This document shows positions 6,265 through 9,750 of a DNA stretch of 9,750 bases, piece by piece (positions within the stretch are counted from its first letter, which is position 1; every line of letters starts with the position of its first letter). The notes beneath the pieces were generated by a model. That model was given only the letters and a program-made list of their open reading frames with translations, searched no databases and was not told where the DNA came from. Position numbers and translations under genes: made by a program. Origin of the DNA: Solobacterium sp. (GTDB lineage: Bacteria > Bacillota_I > Bacilli_A > Erysipelotrichales > Erysipelotrichaceae); assembly GCA_017543025.1 (NCBI GenBank), contig JAFYGX010000258.1, positions 1-9,750 of the forward strand. The letters are read 5' to 3'.

Positions 6265-8454
6265 CTATTCTTTTTTGATTTCCTGCAGAATGCGGTTGAT
6301 CTGTTTGATGCTTTCTTCATCTGCACCGCCCTGTTTGAGCAGTGATACCAGCGTCATTCTTGCCATCATTCTCTGCAGCGCAGGATTGTCTTTCACAGCA
6401 TCCGCGACATCACCTCGCTCTGATGCGCCTTTTGCCATCATCCCATCAATGATTGCACCTGCCTGCGGATTCTCACGGATGGCGCCCAGCGTATCCTGTA
6501 TCGAATAGCAGGACGGATCGATCTCCTCTGCATCAAACCAGTTTGTGACAGAGGCTGCCGCCTTGTTGAAAATATAGGATTCATCCGGCTCGCTGACTCT
6601 CTGAATGCACATGGTATCCGAAACACTCCCGCTGACTGCCTTGATTTCATGATTGCCCAACAGCGGAATCCGGAAGCGGAAGATCGTTTTGCCCTTCTGC
6701 GTTTCAACAAGGGTTCCATCCACATAGAGAGATACTTCTCTCTGGTTGGAATAGACTTTGACTTCCGTTTCTTCTTCACAGCGGTTGATATAGCGTTTGC
6801 CGCACAGATGAACGAACGGTTCGTTTTTATTCCAGGCTGCTTTGTAAAGATAGAAAGCATCCTTGCGAAGCTGCCGGTCAAACGTAACAAGTCCCTTCTG
6901 GTTTTCTCCGTGCTTTCCGCCTTCATCTCTTCCGTCCGCCGCAAAGTCAAACAGGTTCCATACATGCGTTGCCCAGAGGTAAGGTCGCTCCTCGATCATC
7001 TTCAGCATATGTTCATGGTAGAGCGCCTGGTATTCCTCCGTGTAATCTCCCTTTTCCGGATGGGAAGAATGAAACGCCGGATTGGCGTCTGCACCGTATT
7101 CGGAAAACCCGATGACACGGTCAGGATACGCCGCGTGGTATTCATCAAAGAATTCATCCGTCTGTTCCAGTTCACCAAGATACCAGCCGAAGTAGAGGTT
7201 GTAGCTGTTGATATCCGGAATGGTAAGAATCGGGCTGTCTGTTTCCAGCATGAAGACATTCGCCATCGTAGTAAGACGAGTCGGATCCATCCGGTGGCAG
7301 AGATCATTCAGCAGCCGGTGATTCTCCAGCAGGTCCTCATTCACTGCACTTGCGGCAGTAATCTCATTTGAGAGTCCCCATACTGCAATACAGGGGTGGT
7401 TATAACACTGGGTAATGAGTTCTTTCATCTGTGTCAGTGTATTTTCCCGTCCATCCTTCATATGCATGGTGATGTAAGGTATTTCCGCCCACACAACAAT
7501 GCCGTTTTCATCACACAGGTCATAGAATTCCTGCGCATGCTGGTAATGGGCAAGCCGCAGTGTATTTGCGCCGAGCTCACGAATGATTGCCATGTCTGCC
7601 GCATGGTCTTCTCTGCTGAGCGCGTTGCCCTTTCCTTTCAGATCCTGATGACGGCTGACTCCGCGCAGCGGATAACTGCGGCCGTTCAGTAAGAAACCCT
7701 TTTCCGGGTCACATGCAAAGACCCTGCATCCAAAGCGCGCAGACACTTCATCACCGCCCGGCAGCTTTGCGGAAGCTGTATAAAGATACGGATCGTTCAC
7801 ACCATCCCAGAGATGAACATTTTCCAGCACAAATTCTGCAGTATGTTCCACCGTTCTGGTTACTCCGTTAACAGTAATGTCGACCGTTGTACCGTTATGC
7901 CAGGTTTCTACAGTCACACGGGCAGTCTTTGTTTCGAGGTCAACAATCGGGGTCACTTTGATTCCCGGCGTGCCGTCCTTCAGTAATTCAAAGTGCTCCT
8001 TCGGCACAGAAATCAGACGCACCTCACGGTAAAGTCCTCCATAGAACGTGAAGTCAGCCTTCTGCGGATATACCGTCTGGCTGTCGCTGTTATTCAGTGC
8101 TACAGCCAGAATGTTTGTTTCTTCCAGCAGCCCGCTCAGCTCACAGCGGAATGCAGAATAGCCACCGTCATGATGTGTCAGTTTTTTCCCATTAAGGTAG
8201 ACATCCGCACTCATCGCAGCGCCGGCAAACTCCAGAAACAGGCATTCCCCGTCTGTTTCTTCGTTTGTCAGCTTCCGGACATACCAGCAGGTCCCGCGAT
8301 GATAATCATTGCCTCCGTCCTGGCCGTCAACCGCATTCCAGGTATGCGGTAACGATACGCATTCTCCCTGTTCAGCGTATTCGACTGCACTCTGATACGG
8401 AATGTCAGCTTTCAGAAAACGCCATCCGTCTTTTAATACTGTGATTTTACGCAT
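6265..8454 (-). CDS. GH2 beta-glycosidase (beta-galactosidase or beta-glucuronidase-like) with helical C-terminal extension
   Basis: A 729-residue retaining glycosidase that should remove a terminal beta-linked galactose, glucuronate or related sugar. Order of parts: a jelly-roll sugar-binding domain (about 1-150, with the motifs LPHTWN and GGLYREV), an immunoglobulin-like domain (about 160-245), a TIM barrel (about 250-545), a further beta domain (about 550-620), and an unusual helical tail (about 637-729). Acid/base is E364 in WGLSNE and nucleophile is E452 in GFSEYGAD; WNLFDF (499-504) is also typical. An N518-x-K520 pair lines up with the carboxylate-binding N-x-K of beta-glucuronidases, though related beta-galactosidases can carry a similar string. 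There is no signal peptide, so it acts in the cytosol. I start it at 8454 because of a good ribosome binding site and because its first residues (KDGWRFLK) match GH2 N-termini. The frame as given is open upstream into the transporter. Family certain; sugar specificity not. Confidence 0.93.
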   Translation of the reverse strand: MRKITVLKDGWRFLKADIPYQSAVEYAEQGECVSLPHTWNAVDGQDGGNDYHRGTCWYVRKLTNEETDGECLFLEFAGAAMSADVYLNGKKLTHHDGGYSAFRCELSGLLEETNILAVALNNSDSQTVYPQKADFTFYGGLYREVRLISVPKEHFELLKDGTPGIKVTPIVDLETKTARVTVETWHNGTTVDITVNGVTRTVEHTAEFVLENVHLWDGVNDPYLYTASAKLPGGDEVSARFGCRVFACDPEKGFLLNGRSYPLRGVSRHQDLKGKGNALSREDHAADMAIIRELGANTLRLAHYQHAQEFYDLCDENGIVVWAEIPYITMHMKDGRENTLTQMKELITQCYNHPCIAVWGLSNEITAASAVNEDLLENHRLLNDLCHRMDPTRLTTMANVFMLETDSPILTIPDINSYNLYFGWYLGELEQTDEFFDEYHAAYPDRVIGFSEYGADANPAFHSSHPEKGDYTEEYQALYHEHMLKMIEERPYLWATHVWNLFDFAADGRDEGGKHGENQKGLVTFDRQLRKDAFYLYKAAWNKNEPFVHLCGKRYINRCEEETEVKVYSNQREVSLYVDGTLVETQKGKTIFRFRIPLLGNHEIKAVSGSVSDTMCIQRVSEPDESYIFNKAAASVTNWFDAEEIDPSCYSIQDTLGAIRENPQAGAIIDGMMAKGASERGDVADAVKDNPALQRMMARMTLVSLLKQGGADEESIKQINRILQEIKKE

Positions 8455-9750
8455 TTGCCGGATCTCCCTTATGAAGTTCTGTATCGAATAATTCTTCCTG
8501 TGCTTTTTTTTTTTTACAGCGATGTCTCTCTGTACTTCTTCCATTTCTTTCCTGCCGAGTTTGCAGTTCTTCATTGCCACTAACGTGCAGATGAAACCGA
8601 GAATCGCAAGTCCGTAGCGAAGGAACATTGTCATGATGAATACGCCCATTGTAGAAGGGTCACCCGGCTGCGGCATCGTCGTTGTATAACCGATCAGAGC
8701 TACACATCCCGTCGCGATTGCGGCCGAAAAGGAAGAAACGATTTTATCCACAAGACTGTATGTTCCTGTCACTACTGCCGGAATATATTTGCCCGAACGA
8801 TCAAGTTCGTAGTCAATGATATCTGCCATAAATCCGACGTTTGCGGTCGTCACGCACATCGAGAAGCCGTTGACGATAAAGGTCAGAACCACATACAGAA
8901 TCATGGACGGTCCCATGGATGCAATGGCATGCGTGCCTGTCGTAAGCCGAACGATGACAAAGAAGATAATGATCGCTGCATTTGCCAGCAGAGAGTAACG
9001 CGTCCAGGCAACGATGGACTCTTTGTTTCCGTGTTTCCCGGCATAGCGTGCCCCCAGGATCGCAAACAGAATACTCGGCAGCATCCCGATCACGCTCAGT
9101 GTTGTCGCAAGCCCCATATTGCCGATGAGAATACCGTTCAGCATTGTACTGACAATCGAAGCAGAGGAAGCCTGCTGTGCGATCTTATCAGAGGAAGCCG
9201 AGATAATGTAGCTCTGCAGCGGTTTATTGTTCTTGAGAACATCAATCATATCTTTCAGCTTCAGATGTTCTGTTTTACCGATTCCCTCGAAGTTTTCCGG
9301 TTTGTCATATGCCGCAATGCCAATGCACACCAGAACTACACCGATAAAGGAAATTGTTACGCAGAGCCAGGTTACGATATTCAGAAATTCCTGATTGAAG
9401 TTTCCGCCGTAAGCCGGCATCAGCTTTGTGTAGACGATAATATTCAATACCATCGGAGTGATATAGTTCAGGGCCGTCTGCCATACACCGACCGTCGGGC
9501 GCTGCTTCGGATCGTTCGTCATCAGGGCAGGAAGCGTCTGTGCTGTCATATTTACGATTGTATAACCGATCACATACAGCATATAGAAACCAAGGAATGT
9601 TGCGATGCCATGTCCTTTGCTGGAAAAAAAGTTGAACATGCAGAGGAGACCTGCGCTCTGGATTACCCAACCCCCAAGCATCAGCGGACGCACTTTTCCA
9701 AACGGCGTCATCACACGGTCATACAGGAAGGCCAGAATCGGATCGGTAAT
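8447..9750 (-). CDS. GPH-family sugar:cation symporter (5' end outside window; frame broken at an A12 run)
   Basis: This is a membrane symporter of the glycoside-pentoside-hexuronide family, likely to import a sugar or small glycoside with a cation. The frame is open through base 9750, so the start codon is outside the window; the GTG at 9714 is not a plausible start because the coding sequence upstream of it carries the family signature. That signature is the DP...DR...FGK.RP motif just inside the window (DPILAFLYDR followed by FGKVRP), which lies between helices II and III near the N-terminus. About 50 residues are probably missing. Many hydrophobic helices follow, and a late motif, DIIDYELDRSGKY, matches the family's DY/G motif before the last helices. 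The frame as given runs into the downstream GH2 gene. With one more A in the A12 run at 8504-8515 the protein would end in AQEELFDTELHKGDPANA and stop at TAA 8449-8447, giving about 434 residues inside the window. The family call is firm. The transported substrate is unknown and inferred only from the neighbouring glycosidases. Confidence 0.92.
8464..8470 (-). promoter_or_regulatory. Ribosome binding site for the GH2 gene
   Basis: AAGGGAG lies 9 nt upstream of the ATG at 8454-8452. It sits inside the transporter's C-terminal coding region. It supports independent initiation of the GH2 protein and argues that the apparent transporter-GH2 fusion is not the normal product. Confidence 0.8.
8504..8515 (-). 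repeat. A12 homopolymer at the transporter/GH2 junction (putative frameshift or slippage site)
   Basis: Twelve consecutive A on the minus strand (T on plus) encode Lys codons at the end of the transporter. With 12 A the frame continues into the GH2 gene. With 13 A the transporter ends 18 codons later at a TAA that overlaps the GH2 ATG. With 11 A it stops at a different nearby TAA after about 11 codons. Runs of nine or more A are established sites of polymerase slippage and of sequencing indels, so the run is either an error or a functional slippage site. Confidence 0.9.

Noticed and set aside
6438..6965. A 175-codon alternative minus-strand frame inside the GH2 gene
   Set aside because: It is very Arg/Ser-rich, a typical off-frame translation, and the GH2 frame through the same bases holds conserved GH2 motifs such as WNLFDF and the N-x-K string.
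6649..7371. A 240-codon open frame on the plus strand inside the GH2 gene
   Set aside because: It lies wholly antisense to a gene with clear catalytic motifs and has no recognisable protein features, so it reads as a by-product of the codon use of the real gene.
8504..8515. T12 run on the plus strand as the T-tract of an intrinsic terminator
   Set aside because: No GC-rich hairpin precedes it and no plus-strand gene is present; on the minus strand it is coding A12.
6265..9714. A genuine 1149-residue transporter-glycosidase fusion starting at the GTG at 9714
   Set aside because: The frame continues upstream through the conserved GPH motif, so 9714 is not a start. A normal ribosome binding site and ATG for the GH2 gene, plus an overlapping TAA one frame away, make two proteins the more likely normal state.

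Overview
The window holds one tightly packed run of six genes, all on the minus strand and read from high to low coordinates. It is a glycan- or glycoside-utilisation operon. Strong AGGAGG-type ribosome binding sites, moderate GC judged by eye, and the pairing of a GPH-family sugar symporter with several signal-less glycosidases suggest a Bacillota (Firmicutes) anaerobe of the gut or rumen type. That placement is inference; no taxonomic marker gene is present.

Layout in order of transcription: a GPH/MFS-type sugar symporter whose N-terminus lies beyond base 9750 (8447-9750); a GH2 glycosidase with an extra helical C-terminal tail (6265-8454); a sugar phosphate isomerase/epimerase-like TIM-barrel protein (5392-6246); a GH78 alpha-L-rhamnosidase (3130-5391); a GH43-like enzyme with discoidin and FN3-like modules (1335-3146); and a GH1 beta-glycosidase (55-1338). 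Junctions are an 8-nt overlap (ATGCGTAA), an 18-nt gap, a 0-nt gap, a 17-nt overlap and a 4-nt overlap (ATGA). There is no room for internal promoters or terminators between genes, so co-transcription and translational coupling are likely. The promoter and regulator must lie outside the window.

None of the five enzymes starts with a recognisable signal peptide. The simplest model is import of a short, rhamnose-bearing oligosaccharide or plant glycoside by the symporter, followed by cytosolic trimming: alpha-rhamnose by GH78, beta-galactose or beta-glucuronate by GH2, a further residue by the GH43-like enzyme and beta-glucose or similar by GH1. The isomerase-like protein acts on a released sugar or on an oxidised (3-keto) glycoside. 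The exact substrate cannot be read from the sequence.

The most striking local feature is a run of 12 A (minus strand) at 8504-8515, at the transporter/GH2 junction. As given, the two genes are fused into one open frame. One extra A would restore a separate transporter ending in TAA that overlaps the GH2 start codon, with a good ribosome binding site in front of it. This is either a homopolymer sequencing error or a real slippage or phase-variation site.
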